A stretch of DNA of 64,000 nucleotides from Corbicula japonica. Taxonomy: Eukaryota > Mollusca > Bivalvia > Venerida > Cyrenidae. Both the position numbers and the translations under genes were made by a program. How positions within the stretch are numbered: the first letter of the stretch is position 1; each line of letters starts with the position of its first letter. The notes below the pieces were generated by a model. The model had not been told where the DNA came from and made no database searches. It saw nothing but the letters and a program-made list of their open reading frames with translations. Positions 24,051 to 35,699 of the stretch are shown here, piece by piece. The stretch covers positions 1 through 64,000 of the forward strand of contig JAZAYU010000366.1 of assembly GCA_038501625.1 (NCBI GenBank), given 5' to 3'.

Positions 24051-24725
24051 AGAACAAGAGCTTCTGACATATTTTTATTTTCTGCTTTACAATTTTTGCA
24101 TTTGTGTAATTTCTTTTTAAGGTTCTGACAAATAGTTAATAATGCATAATATGTACATGTAGTATAAATCATACTACCTTTTACGAGCAATACTTTTTGT
24201 GATGTTTATATTCTTTCGAAGTGATATGTTTGTATGATTTTATTGATATACCTCATATTTATCAATATCTGGTACATATTTTTACCATATATTATTAATT
24301 TTTGTTAGACATATTTTTTATTGGTGTTGTTACTATAGTTACTGTGGTCCAATGGCTCCCTCCTTAACCCCTTAGAATTTTTTAGTGCTAAAATGACATA
24401 GATGTGTGTATGATATCCTAAAGTATGTGCTGTAAAACCTTTTCTAACCAAAATGATAGTCTAAGAATGTAATAAACAAAACAAATTTTACTGATTGTGG
24501 AGTATTTTGTTTGTTTTTGAAATAATGTTAAAATGTAAGTTTAAGAGGCATTATTATGCATGGATTTTCATTTGAATATGTTTTCATTTGATTCACATAT
24601 ATTTTGCTGACAAATGATAGGCAATGGTAGAAGTTATTGTTGTCAATGAAATGTGGGTTTATATTTGTTTAAAGAAACATGGATAAGAATGCATAGAAGA
24701 ACTGTTAAAATTGTTATATTCCCAC

Positions 24726-25240
24726 TAGTGATGTGCTGATGATCGAAAGACATCGATAAATCATCAGTAAGAACCTCCCGATGCCGATAATCGATGTTAT
24801 TATCCCATAATCGAATCAAACCGATGTATTCCACCGGCTTTAAACTACTGCACATTTAAACATATCTTGGTCAATATTTGTACTATAGTCATGATTGAAA
24901 TTAATTGGTAGGGCCTTTTGGGCATTAAGTGCTATCAACAACGTATTTTGGGGTGTGTATTCTTTGTTATGCATTGTTCATTCATTCTAATCGGTGCATA
25001 TTTAATAAAAACACGCGAAAAAGTTTTATTTTTGTAATTGGAACACCAACCTTTATGTAGAAAGTAGCAGCAAACACACAATAATAAGGGATATTATATG
25101 AGCAACTTATTAGAAACCATTTGTTAATGTAACACAGATATGATTTTTAAACTGATTAATAATCAGTGAAATTACATCGGAAGTGGCAACCGATTCCAAC
25201 TGATGATCGATAGTGATTTGCAACAGATATCCCAACACTA
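24726..25240. mobile_element. hAT-like non-autonomous element with perfect 8-bp target duplication
   Basis: ATTCCCAC occurs at 24718-24725 and again at 25241-25248. The ends are TAGTGATGTG and (reverse strand) TAGTGTTGGG, the TA-G pattern of hAT transposons. The left part repeats ATCGAT/CCGAT motifs. No transposase frame is present (515 bp). Confidence 0.8.
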
Positions 25241-25248
25241 ATTCCCAC

Positions 25249-26520
25249 TCTATATATGCATAATTTACATGTATTTTAACATACAGCCCTATCCATCTAA
25301 TTCAGTATTAATGTATTGGTAAACAATATTTTTATTTCCTTTTCATTCTTATCCAAAGCATTGAAATTTAATTATTGGTCTTTATTCATAATTAAACTAT
25401 TCAAAATCAGTTATTAGAAACTACTGTGGACTCCTTTTATCTAATCTAATTTAATTGCTTTATATTTCACAAATCATATGGAAATGCAGATGATCAAAAC
25501 TGTCTTTTCTGCCTAATCTTAAAACAATGCATACTTTAATTGCAAAGAAATTTTCTCGAAACAAAAGCAGAAAATACAATTACTTTATTTGTAATAAATA
25601 CTCATTATTAATCTTTTCTTTATTAGTCATGTTAGTCAGATTTTTCTTTGTTATTGTTTATACATGTAAGTCATTGTTAAGAGTTGTTTTATTAAAAGTA
25701 TTAGTTTTCTTATTTTATTATTTAGAGTTCATTTGAGAAAAAAATTTTGTTTGTGTTTTCTTGATTATATTTTATACAACTTTTTGGGAGAGAAAATGAA
25801 AGGGTGTTTTCGTAATCCCTTTAACACTTCAATGATTCTTAAGTAACATACAAAAAAGGGTTTGAAAACTATCAAACAAATATCCAAATATTGCAGGCTT
25901 GGTTTGATTGCGCAAAGAATTAGAGCTGCAAGAGCTAGTCATATGCACATATGTTGATAAAATTATTTTGGTTTACAAATTATTTTTTAAAATGAAATGG
26001 ATGTATATTGCTCAATTTATTTAAACATATTTGTTTGAGAAGTCAGTTACAAGGAATTTGTCTTTTTAAATTCCTAGCATATTTTTGTATTATATAAAAG
26101 ATACATTAAGTCATTACAGTATTACAATTTTCTATAATGTTAATGTTAGCATTACATATACATTTCATATATAATTGTTTTGAAAGGTATGTCTAAATGA
26201 AAGAAATGTGGGCGACTTGACAATCATTTAATTCAATTTTTAAACAATTACTCTTAATTAAAAATGGTTATATATTTATAATCCCTGCCAGGATATTTAA
26301 AAGGATTATCATTTAATGATATATTAAGAAATTTGTGTCATTGTTAACATATTTTGTTAGATACATAAATTTTGTAGAAATACTTTGTGTGTTTGTCACT
26401 TTTTAGAGCAATACAAAAATTAATTTAGAGGTGCAATGCACGAAGCACTGCTGCTGTGATATCTTCCTTGATCATGAAATTGTAAATGTTTTTCTAATTA
26501 TTTGACCAAACTAGTTAAGA
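25249..26520. other. AT-rich intergenic sequence between convergent genes
   Basis: I see no gene, RNA or bounded repeat. Short frames here have no recognisable features. Confidence 0.5.
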
Positions 26521-26535
26521 ACAAAAATGTAGTTA

Positions 26536-26611
26536 TTTATTTATTCATTTTTTATAGATAATAGACAGCTTCGATTTTGTAGATCCTCGTCCATCAAAAT
26601 CATTCTTATAC
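26536..26611 (-). other. 3' UTR exon of lectin A with poly(A) signals
   Basis: On the minus strand a TTTCTTTCAG acceptor starts this exon at 26611. Overlapping AATAAA signals lie at 26536-26545. It is the natural partner of the strong donor directly after the lectin A stop codon. The exact cleavage site is unknown. Confidence 0.5.
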
Positions 26612-27583
26612 CTGAAAGAAACAACAGAAAATATTAATGAAATATGATTGCATAATGCTCATAAAATACTAGTATACTTTTAAGGCGCTCTTTTACTCAC
26701 ATTGCTAAATAATACTTGATCAAACTTCAGGCAGTCTTCGAGTCATTGCACGATTGCTACCTTGTCATTCGACCTTGTCTATTAAGACATTATTAAATGT
26801 AACTTTTGAAGACCTGTAAACACTGTCTGCAAAAGGGTGAATACGTATAGCCTCTCTAACGCAGTAATATTCACTCGCGACAGATCCCAATATGTGATGA
26901 ATAGTCCAATATTTCGGTGAAATTCTCTCAATTTCAGTAATCTATATGCATAATACAGTAGTACAATTAATATTAAATACAACATAGACATTGAAGCATT
27001 CTACCCTGATCTAGGAAGAGGCAGCGTTATAGTGTATTGGAGACTTGGATGTCATAACTGTAGTTTTGAAAACAATCGAAACTGAATTACTGTTTAAAAA
27101 ATCAAAATTAATCGCACTGTCATTGCTTAAACGGATAGAACTAAAATAAAGGTAATCAGGCGAAAGCGAACTGAATCAAATCATTGAAAGAACTGAGGGG
27201 TCGGCATACCTACTGTCAGGACTTTGAAAATTAGAACTACTTTTTGGCGTTTCTTCGGCTTGCAGTTTGTTTCTATTATTACACCAGTTGAGACTGTTAA
27301 GAGTCAGTGAAGTGATTACAGACTTCCCAAAATTTGAAAAAAGTGTTAGACATTTGGTAAGACAACATGTGAAAACCTGTCTGACCGAAACAAATTCTGT
27401 CTGACCGAAACATGTTAAAAAGGAATTAGCCGTTCAAAGCTTGTCTGACACTCGGTCTGATAACATAAGAAATCATGTCAAAATGTTACCGGACAGGTCC
27501 GCCGGTCTGGCAACTTTCGGGTAGTCTTAGTCTGTCAGATTAACTCTGGGTCTGCCGAATCCAAAATGACATTTGAAACTCAC

Positions 27584-30500
27584 CTAACCATAAATTTCAC
27601 AGATATAGTGAAATGGATAAGTGCAGTTATGGTCGTTCCATCCATACCGCGGTGCATTTACAATCTGGGCACAGTTCTCGCCGCCGAACGCGTTATTGGG
27701 CTCTCCACCACCCCAGTGCGACACGACCTTTTCTTTAGTTCTCCACCAGCGCCATACACCTTCGATTTCAAGATCGTTTGCCCCAATCCAGTAATACCTT
27801 CCTAAACGTAATGAAAAAGATATTTGTTATTTAATTTTGTTTATAAACACGTTATAGAAATATGTTTATAAAAAGTTACAGAAATATGTTTATTAACACG
27901 TTATAGAAAAATGTTTATAAACACGTTACAGAAACATGTTTATAAACACGTTACAGAAATATGTTTATAAACACGTTACAGATACATGTTTATAAACACG
28001 TTACCGAAACATGTTTATAAACACGTTATAGAAAAATGTTTATAAACACGTTACAGAAACATGTTTATAAACACGTTACAGAAACATGTTTATAAACACG
28101 TTACAGAAACATGTTTATAAACACGTTACAGAAATATGTTTATAAACACGTTATAGAAATATGTTAATAAATATGTTATTAAGGTATGTTTATAAAAACG
28201 CGTTACAGAAATATGTTTATAAACAGGTTACAGAAATATGTTCATAAAAAGTTACAGAAATATGATTATCAACACGTTATAGAAATATGTTAATAAATAT
28301 GTGATAAAGGTATGTTTATAAAAAAACACGTTACAGAAATATGTTTATAAACAGGTTACAGCAATATGTTTATAAACAAGTTACAGAAACATTTTTATGA
28401 ACACGTCATTATGTATGTTTATAAAAACACGTTACAGCAATATGGTTATAAACAGGTTACAGAAATATGTTTATAAAACGTTACAGAAATACGTTTATTA
28501 ACACGTTATAAAGAAATATGTTTATATACACGTTTCAGAAACATGTTTATAAACTCGTTACAGAAACATGTTTATAAACTCGTTACAGAAACATGTTTAT
28601 AAACACGTTATAAAGGTATGCTTATAAAAACAGGTTACAGAAATTTGTTTATAAACAGGTTACAGAAATATGTTTATGAACTTGTTACAAAAATATGTTT
28701 TTAAACACGTTATAGGAATATTTGTAGGAGAAGGTTATAGAAATATGTTATATAATTGTCACAAATATGTTTATAAAAACGTAACAGAAATAGAATAAAA
28801 CATGCTACAAACACTAATCTTTTTTACCAAAGCAGCTTTTATTAAGTTTCTATTATACAGAATTAAATTACTACAAGTTTGTTCTCAACCGTCGCCACAT
28901 ACCTTTGATTTCAAGGTAGTCACCAACCCAGTAGGTTTGTAAATAATATTGAAAAATATCGATTTTGTTTTTTGTTTATAAAAACGTTATAGAAATAGAA
29001 AAAAACCTGCTTTAAGCACTAATATAAGACCTAAGAAATAGTTGGTTTGTTTTTTTTAAAACCGTACTTAGTTTGAACACATGCAAATTAGTCATGTTAT
29101 AGAGTATTTAGAGGCCGAAATAACATGTGTACTAAAATTTTACTGAATGCACCGGCATAAACTGTAGATGCAATTATATGATATATAATCATAAAAGTTT
29201 GAGGTTTTCCTTTTGTCACAATATTCATTTGTTCTTAATTTCGCGGAACTCAATTTTGTAAACAATGTATGTTCAAGTCTACTTCCTGGATTGATCTACC
29301 CAAGAAATCCACGAAACTTAGTACCCTGTGAATATTTTATTTTACAGTACCTGGTAATTTCACCACTTCTGTTTCCAGGAAAATTTCCTCTTCTTGTGTT
29401 TCTATTTCAACAAGATGTCCTCCGTATCCCGGACATATCAACTAAAATCAAATATTTTATAGTTATAAATATATACACTCAACAAAAGTTCTTATTGGTC
29501 ATCAATTGTATTTGTTTACAATGCATGCTAGTTTCGTTTCTTCCCTACGTCAAGAGAGGTTGTGGAAAGAATTTTTTTGTCTTGAAGTCAGTTCTCTAAT
29601 GTCTTTTTAATCTTTATTCATTGTTTTCTTTAATAAATCCAATACCATTTACTCACACCGCATGGTCAAAATAAGAACAGTCTTTAATTGAAAGGGAGCT
29701 AATTTTAAAATTTGATACTTTGAAGGGGATTTATTTAAACAAATGTGCTGTTGATTATTAAGTGTTTATGTTTTCCTACTAATGAGGGGTCCTATAAAAG
29801 AAAACTAGAGATTTAGAGCGAATTTCTGTTTGCTTGACCTTTTTATGCAAGAATTGCATTTTTAGCAAAACTAAGGATAACTCTCAACAAACTGTTCCAA
29901 AGTCAATTATTTCAATATTAAAGTTTAAGTTGAAGACTGTTGTTTGCATATAATCATAAATAAAAAGTGAATTCAATGTCTTTCTAATAATAAAATACGA
30001 ACAAAAAGTGACCAATTAGAACTTTTTTTGAGTGTATTATATATTATGGCGTAAATATCGTTAACATGTGCGTATGAAAATACATAATCAAACCGAGCCT
30101 GCCGTAGTTTTATATTTGCCGTGTCTGATAGCTTTAAGGTATTGCGACCTTCGCCATTGATTTGCCGTAGGCAAAAAAGGAGAAATATAAAAAAATCTCT
30201 TGAACAACACAATGCACTTCCATCAAACTTTGCACACACAAATGTTATTAATATATACTCGGCAAAAAAAGTTCTGCACACTTGGACTTTTTATAAAATA
30301 TATTTTTAATTTCACCATACACAACAAAATGATACATACCAAATAAATCAGCAATTCAATGTTAACAATGTAAACAAGTCCGAAATAAAATCCGTTCAAT
30401 ACTTGTTAAGCAATTCATTGTTATAGCCACTGGTGGTTACTACACAAAAGTTGCAAAAATCGCTAGACTTATACTGAGTAAATTCACCACGATGAATCCG

Positions 30501-32795
30501 GCATTCTTTCAAGCGGCTTCGCACGGAATTTAACAGCCGACGAAATTTTATTTGTGGAATTAGGTTCCATTCGTGAACAAGAGAACCGGGTAGATCAACT
30601 AGCTTGGCCAACATCACGTGTTCTTTCTTGTTTAGAAAGACGTCTAGGTGGCCGGTGTGGTCCGACATTTGCCATGACGGTCAAATAAACAAAAACCTTT
30701 CTTGTTGACCATGACAAATAAATTAATTTGAAAAACAATGCAGATGTGTTTTTCTCAAATTAGATTAGGTGTTGATTGCATTGGATGGCTGCTTTTATAC
30801 ACTTTATAAACTGGATGCTTTGGTTCATCAATATAATATGGAAACTGTCCGAATCATCACTAAACTGCTTTGTCATACCTTTAGGTCAATGAGTGAGACA
30901 ATGTGATACTTTAATTAATAAAAACTTAAGTTTGATCGTAATTCTGGGAATGGCTTGGTATCAAATTTTGATTACCAACTGTTACTTGCATCACAGTGCA
31001 TGCTCATAATCGCTTAAAACAGACACTGGTGAATTGTTGATTGATTTCTTAGATTTGACACCTCTACCTTTATATGGCAAATTTTGCAACTTTTGACTGT
31101 TGACCCCTATCATACTCAAAATGACGTTTCTCGCTTATTTACCAACCAATTTTAATTATGTTTTTTGTCTTTAACTCCGCAAACAATTAATCTTGATATA
31201 CATGCATGACGTTTCTCGCTTATTTACCAACCAATTTTAATTATGTTTTTGTCTTTAACTCCGCAAACAATTAATCTTGATATACATGTAAGAGTTTATA
31301 CCAGTTATTTGCTATATTATAAAATTTACGCAAAAGAACACTTGTGTGCAGAACTTTTTTTGTTGGGTATATGTTTAATTTACATATGCTTAGAAAAGTT
31401 AGAATAGTAAAGCAAAGCAATGGCTAAAGGCGCAATACCTTAAAAACACCATATCATCTCTTACTGTATAAGGCAACACTTACCATGGCCAGCATCCAGG
31501 GTTCTTGGTCATGACTAAAGTGGTAGCAGCTTGTATTGAACCCCTTCCAGCCCAGTGGACAGTTTATGGCTAAAAAACAATATAGTTGATAAATATTACT
31601 GAAATATGGATAAACTTTTATTTGATGCAAATAACACCGTAATATAGTAGGTTTCGAACCAACATTGCATTTTGGACTACTTGGATAAGCTTTTTTCCGG
31701 ATGTTGCCATTTCTGATATGCATATTTCAGGGTTTTATCGAAGCAAAGCAAAACCTTTTTTTTTTTTCAATTAATATAAACGCAATAAAATAATATATCG
31801 TGATAGTATTCATCTTAGAAATACTATTTAACTCTCCTCCATAGATACACCTTTATTGCGTGGCCGCTGGCAGCTGGCTGGCATATCCGTGCCGTCTGAT
31901 CAGGATCTGCACTGTTCGCTTTATACTTTGGTTAGGTTATTTCTGTCGCACATGCGTAAAAATGCGTGGAGGAAAGGGTTAAATAAGACATAAACCAAGG
32001 CAGTCATTTGCAAGCACTTGAAGGTGTTTGCGTTTCAATGGTGAGACAGAAGTTAACGAAAACTGCAGAATCCTAAAAATTTGCGGGGATCAAATTTCGC
32101 GCACAGGACATAAATGGAATATTCGCGCATTGATAATTGATGAACTTGTGTGGCAGCCGTAAAAAGTCTCCCCGTACATATAGTCAGTACTGTTATCAGT
32201 AAAATAACCTGTTACCGATGTCATGCAGTGATTGTTACGTATATCAGGGCTATCCGATCAACCTTTTTGGGGGTTGTCCCGGTTAGCTCAATTGGTTGCG
32301 TCGCAGGAATTGCATGGCTAGGCAGTCGCCGTGACGGTGCGGGTTCGCTCCCAGCTAGAGGTACTATCATTTGAAATTCACAGTAGCGCTATTTGTGCAG
32401 TGTGGCGGCCGTAAAAAGTCTCCCCGTACATATAGTCAGTACTGTTATAAGTAAAATAACCTGTTACCGATGCCATGCAGTGATTGTTACGTATATCAGG
32501 GCTATCCGATCAACCTTTTTGGGGGTTGTCCCGGTTAGTTCAATTGGTTGCGTCGTAGGAATTGCATGGCTAGGCGCTGTCGCCGTGACGGTGCGGGTTC
32601 GCTCCCAGCTAGAGGTACTGTCATTTGTATAATTTTTATATGGATAGATATTCGATCGTTTGATTTCGCGCACTTCATCTAGCGTGAAATACTCCCGCTA
32701 AAAATAATTATATCACAGAAGGTAAATATGCTTAACAGCTTACCTTGACTTGTAAAAACACAGCTGAACAATAAGAAAATATAAAGAGCCGACAT
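27584..32795 (-). CDS. Secreted C-type lectin (lectin A), 4 coding exons
   Basis: Coding exons on the minus strand are 32744-32795, 31484-31569, 29351-29441 and 27584-27801, with phases 1, 0 and 1 at the junctions, giving 148 residues. Exon 1 is a signal peptide (MSALYIFLLFSCVF). A single C-type lectin domain follows with six cysteines: INCPLGW, SCYHF, the third exon's LICPGYGGHLVEIET, then ENC, HNCT and YICE. The last exon has WIGAND, the EPN carbohydrate/calcium motif in GGGEPNNAFGG, and the WND motif in YGWNDHNC. EPN predicts mannose-type sugars and calcium dependence by family knowledge. The protein is little more than the domain itself. The stop is TAG at 27584-27586, immediately followed by a perfect donor (GTGAGT), so the 3' UTR is spliced. 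Tandem paralogue of lectin B. Confidence 0.92.
27830..28790. repeat. 25-bp minisatellite in lectin A intron 3
   Basis: The unit ATGTTTATAAACACGTTACA-GAAAC/T is repeated about 35 times, regular in the middle (27880-28160) and degenerate at both ends. It begins about 30 bp inside the intron next to the last lectin exon and ends just before a broken copy of that exon. Confidence 0.92.
28884..28942 (-). pseudogene. Truncated copy of the last lectin exon
   Basis: On the minus strand this reads TYWVGDYLEIKGMWRR, matching RYYWIGANDLEIEGVWRW of the functional exon. Similarity continues into the flanking intron. The splice acceptor AG is lost (TTAC) and the second half with EPN and WND is absent. It is a relic of a partial duplication. 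Confidence 0.8.
28960..29350. other. Lectin A intron sequence
   Basis: AT-rich. A short stretch after the pseudo-exon resembles the minisatellite flank (TTTATAAAAACGTTATAGAA). Nothing else is recognised. Confidence 0.5.
29476..30034. mobile_element. Tc1/mariner-like MITE (559 bp)
   Basis: TA flanks at 29474 and 30035. The ends CACTCAACAAAAGTTCTTAT and (reverse strand) CACTCAAAAAAAGTTCTAAT are followed by TGGTCA on both sides. No transposase is visible. Confidence 0.7.
30396..30668 (-). pseudogene. Tc1/mariner transposase C-terminal fragment
   Basis: The frame includes HEWNLIPQIKFRRLLNSVRS and then RLKECRIHRGEFTQY. This fits the W-x-x-IPQ ... L..S...R......G..T.Y tail typical of Tc1-like DDE transposases. 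The upstream catalytic domain is not present in any frame, so the gene is dead. Confidence 0.7.
31119..31288. repeat. Tandem duplication, two 85-bp copies
   Basis: ATGACGTTTCTCGCTTATTT through CTTGATATACATG occurs twice with one indel in a T run. It lies within the Tc1-like element. Confidence 0.9.
31828..31982. mobile_element. TTAA MITE, internally deleted, in lectin A intron 1
   Basis: TTAA at both ends with CTCTCCTCCATAGATACACC and GTGGAGGAAAGGG. Only one core module remains. Confidence 0.8.
32148..32632 (+). repeat. Two tandem copies of a SINE-like unit (period 252 bp)
   Basis: Each copy runs from GTGTGGC(A/G)GCCGTAAAAAG to GCTCCCAGCTAGAGGTACT. The 3' half looks tRNA-like, with an A-box-like GGTTAGCTCAATTGGTTG and a B-box-like GCGGGTTCGCTCCC, although the middle is not a cloverleaf I can draw. 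The first copy starts at 32148 and the second at 32400. A related 5' piece lies at 33561-33640. Confidence 0.65.
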
Positions 32796-33161
32796 ATTTG
32801 AGAATTTGACATCTAGGCCTTTTTCAGTAGTGCAACACTGATAAGGTCGTTAGTACCGGTCCGCTGAACATCTTATCTGGTCCTTTAGACCAGTTTAGGG
32901 ATATGAATATAGTTCATGTTTTTAGTTTAGGTATTCAGGCCTCAAATTTAATTTTATTTGATACTCAAGTATAGAACCTGTTACTATTGAATAAATTAAA
33001 CAGTAGAAACAGTAGAATGTAGCTATATAAATAGCACAGGTCGAAAATAGGTAAAATGGCAAGGGTCCCTAGAATTTCAGAATCAGCAACTGTTTGTAGT
33101 TTTTAATTTGGTTTGATCACTAAACATTGCAGTGAACACACCACTAAAATCTAAAAAGTAT

Positions 33162-33233
33162 AGGTTCCACCGAGATTTGAACTCGGATCGCAGGATTCAG
33201 AGTCCTGAGTGCTAACCATTACACCATGGAACC
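33162..33233 (-). tRNA. tRNA-Gln (CTG)
   Basis: A 72-nt cloverleaf read on the minus strand. It has acceptor GGTTCCA/TGGAACC, D arm TGGTGTAATGGTTAGCAC, anticodon stem CAGGA/TCCTG with loop CTCTGAA (anticodon CTG), and T arm with GAGTTCAAATCTC. It is close to metazoan tRNA-Gln. The identical gene occurs at 39047. Confidence 0.93.
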
Positions 33234-33352
33234 GCTATGTACCGATGTTGTCAACCGATCGATATTTGGTTGTTCTATTGCCCGCCTAACTTGCACCGAT
33301 TGAGTGTTTGTAAAGTAGTAGTTTTTATGTTATCAGTGAACTTCGTTCAGCC

Positions 33353-33424
33353 GGTTCTATGGTGTAATGGTTAGCACTCTGGACTTTGAATCCAGCGATC
33401 CGAGTTCAAATCTCGGTAGAACCT
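33353..33424 (+). tRNA. tRNA-Gln (TTG)
   Basis: Acceptor GGTTCTA/TAGAACC, anticodon stem CTGGA/TCCAG, loop CTTTGAA (anticodon TTG) and an intact T arm. It is 119 bp head-to-head from the CTG copy. A short T run lies just downstream (CTTACTTTTAAT), a weak pol III stop. Confidence 0.93.
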
Positions 33425-33730
33425 CTTACTTTTAATAAATCAAAATAAAAGTAGTCTATGCTATATCTAAAAAAGAGATTCATTATTTCCTCGGTGAAAA
33501 AAATATTCTTTCTTTTAAAGTTTCATTTTTCATCTTTTAATTATCACAGTAGCAGTGTTTGGGTCGTGTGGCGGCTGAGAATCGTCGCCCCATACACTCA
33601 TTCAGTGTTGTTATCAATTACGCACTTTGATGGCCATTGAGACCGATATTTATATTAATAAAAATATGGAGTTGCGTTCAACCCAGGCGGCGTGTTCAGT
33701 AATACCCATTTCCATTAGGCCAGAGAAAAA

Positions 33731-33944
33731 ATATTAGATTCTCATCCGGATTTTGGGAGAAAAAGGGGCGGGTGGGCACTTTTTAATTTTTATTGTTTAT
33801 CAAACGAAATACCTTAAGAAGGTATTTCGGGATGGTCTAAAATCCGTTCAGTCCGGAACAGAATATGTTTCGATTTTTTTACCAATAAATTTTTTGGGGG
33901 CGGGTGGTTTTGGACAGGGGCGGGCGGGGATGAGAATCTAAAAT
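33731..33944. mobile_element. MITE with TTAGATTCTCATCC ends (copy 1)
   Basis: The ends TTAGATTCTCATCCGGATTT and (reverse strand) TTAGATTCTCATCCCCGCCC match. A small hairpin ATACCTTAAGAAGGTAT is central. A second copy lies at 39810-40018, also beside tRNA-like sequences. Confidence 0.78.
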
Positions 33945-34061
33945 ATTTTTTTCTATTGCCTTACTACTCATGAACAGGCTCAATTAAATCGAGCCTGCAA
34001 TAGTTTGATATTTGTCGTGTTCGGTGGCTTCACACTTTCTTTTTTCGTAGACCAAAAAAAT

Positions 34062-34133
34062 GGGTTCCACCGAGAATTGAACTCGGACCGCAGGTAGCAG
34101 AGCCCTGCGTGCTTGCCTTTACACCATGGAACC
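34062..34133 (-). pseudogene. Decayed tRNA-Gln (CTG) gene
   Basis: Acceptor and T arms are intact (TGGAACC, GAGTTCAATTCTC). The anticodon stem has a G-A mismatch, the loop reads CTCTGCT, and the D arm is altered (TAAAGGCAAGCAC). The anticodon is still CTG. It is probably not functional. Confidence 0.7.
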
Positions 34134-34139
34134 CGCTTG

Positions 34140-35155
34140 TAAAGTTGTGATCTCGTACGCAGTATTCAGAATTGTTAATACATCGGTAATTTTGGTTGAC
34201 TATCAATGGACAGGTATGTAGGGGAGTAGGCATGAAAAAAGCAAGACTGGTAACTGTAAAACAGCTGTTATTTTATATGCGCAAGTGTTGAAATTTAGGC
34301 ACGACTGCTAAATTTGTAATTATATACGGAACAGGGCAAGTTGTTTCTTATTTAAGACGAGCGTAACCTCGATTTTTTTTATTTATATTAACAGCAAAAG
34401 AAATAAGCGTTTCAATTAGTTGATAATTATTGGTGAACAGTGATTGTTAAAATATGATTTTACTGTGCATAAATCTGTGCGGTTTAACAATCAGATTGGC
34501 TAAAACATGCCTAGTGTATGATATCTGGATGTACTGCCATTAGTGCAGTTGCACATGAAAAGAGTGTTTAATTATACATGATATATTAGTATCAATTGAA
34601 TAGGCTGTACCTTCCCCGCTAAGAAGAATATTCAGCGTGCCAATGAGCAGTACACATTATTGTTTAGATATTCGGACCGGATATTTAATATAATTGGGTA
34701 CACAAGTGTAAGACAGAGGTGTATTTATTGTTTTCATCATAAGAGATTTTGCGACTAAATGGCTTTCGTCATTCATCGTAAATTGGTGATCTTTTTATAT
34801 AAATTCCTTCATATTAGTCATTATATAATTATTATTTTTAATGTATTCAATTCTTAAAAAGAGGGGGCTATGTTGTCGCTTTATTCTTCAATGGCAATTT
34901 TCGTGGATGCAACAACATTATTCTAAATGATAAGAGCATTACAAAATACTTTTGCGAGATATAAACATTTTTATTCATTTGTCGTCTATTTACGCGACCA
35001 GGAAAAGCAAGGTCTAACACACTTTTACAAATATCTCTACTTTATACATTTATTAGACAAAATGACCTCACATAGTGTTGTCAGTTTCATATTACTCATG
35101 TGGACATTTAAACTGATGTTTTGTATGGTATTTAGTTTTTGTGTTTGAATTTAAA
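34140..35155. other. Intergenic AT-rich sequence
   Basis: I see no gene or bounded repeat. Short frames carry no domain signal. Confidence 0.5.
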
Positions 35156-35161
35156 TATAAA

Positions 35162-35480
35162 TTTTAGAATACCTAGGGCCTTTGCATACGAAGGCCTTTA
35201 TATGGTAACCCAGGGTCAATTATTTGGGGGGCCTTTATGTAGTACGTCCTATATAAAGGCCCTGACAATGTCAAAATGTAGAATACCTAGGGCCTGTGCA
35301 TACGAAGGCCTTTATATGGTAACCCAGTGTCAATTATTTGGGGGCCTTTATATAGTACATCCTATACAAAGGCCTTTTATTTTGGTGTCGGAAATGCCAA
35401 AGTGTAAAATATCTGGGGCCTTTGTATAAGAAAGACGGCCATTATATAGTAACCCTGGGTGTAACCATCACATTAATCAC
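35162..35480. repeat. ~120-bp tandem repeat, 2.7 copies
   Basis: AGAATACCTAGGGCCT, ACGAAGGCCTTTATATGGTA and AATTATTTGGGGGGCCTTTA recur at a period of about 120 bp. The third copy is diverged and partial. Confidence 0.82.
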
Positions 35481-35699
35481 ATACACAGAGGCCCTGATAA
35501 GAGAAAGTACATGAGCAAAGGTCAGGGCGATCTGGCTCGAACATATTTCCAGGGTTAGCTCGAGAGGTCAATCGGGCGCCCTTAAGGTCAAGACCCCACA
35601 AGTCATCGTGTAGGAGCTGACGGAAACTTTGCTTTAATTGCAATCCGATATGAATCATCTACTGAAAACCGTTACGCTAACATGTTAGGCCGGTGGCCA

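Larger units (their letters stand above)
30258..31367 (-). mobile_element. Tc1/mariner-like element, internally decayed
   Basis: TA flanks at 30256 and 31368. The left end CTCGGCAAAAAAAGTTCTGC pairs with the right end CCCAACAAAAAAAGTTCTGC on the other strand, both followed by ACAC. It holds a fragment of transposase and an internal 85-bp tandem duplication. Confidence 0.75.

Noticed and set aside
24643..24855. 70-codon minus-strand frame
   Set aside because: It crosses the boundary of the hAT-like element and its target duplication, so it is accidental.
27830..28790. Regular 25-bp repeats as a possible CRISPR-like array
   Set aside because: The repeats are directly tandem with no unique spacers, and the genome is eukaryotic; it is a minisatellite.
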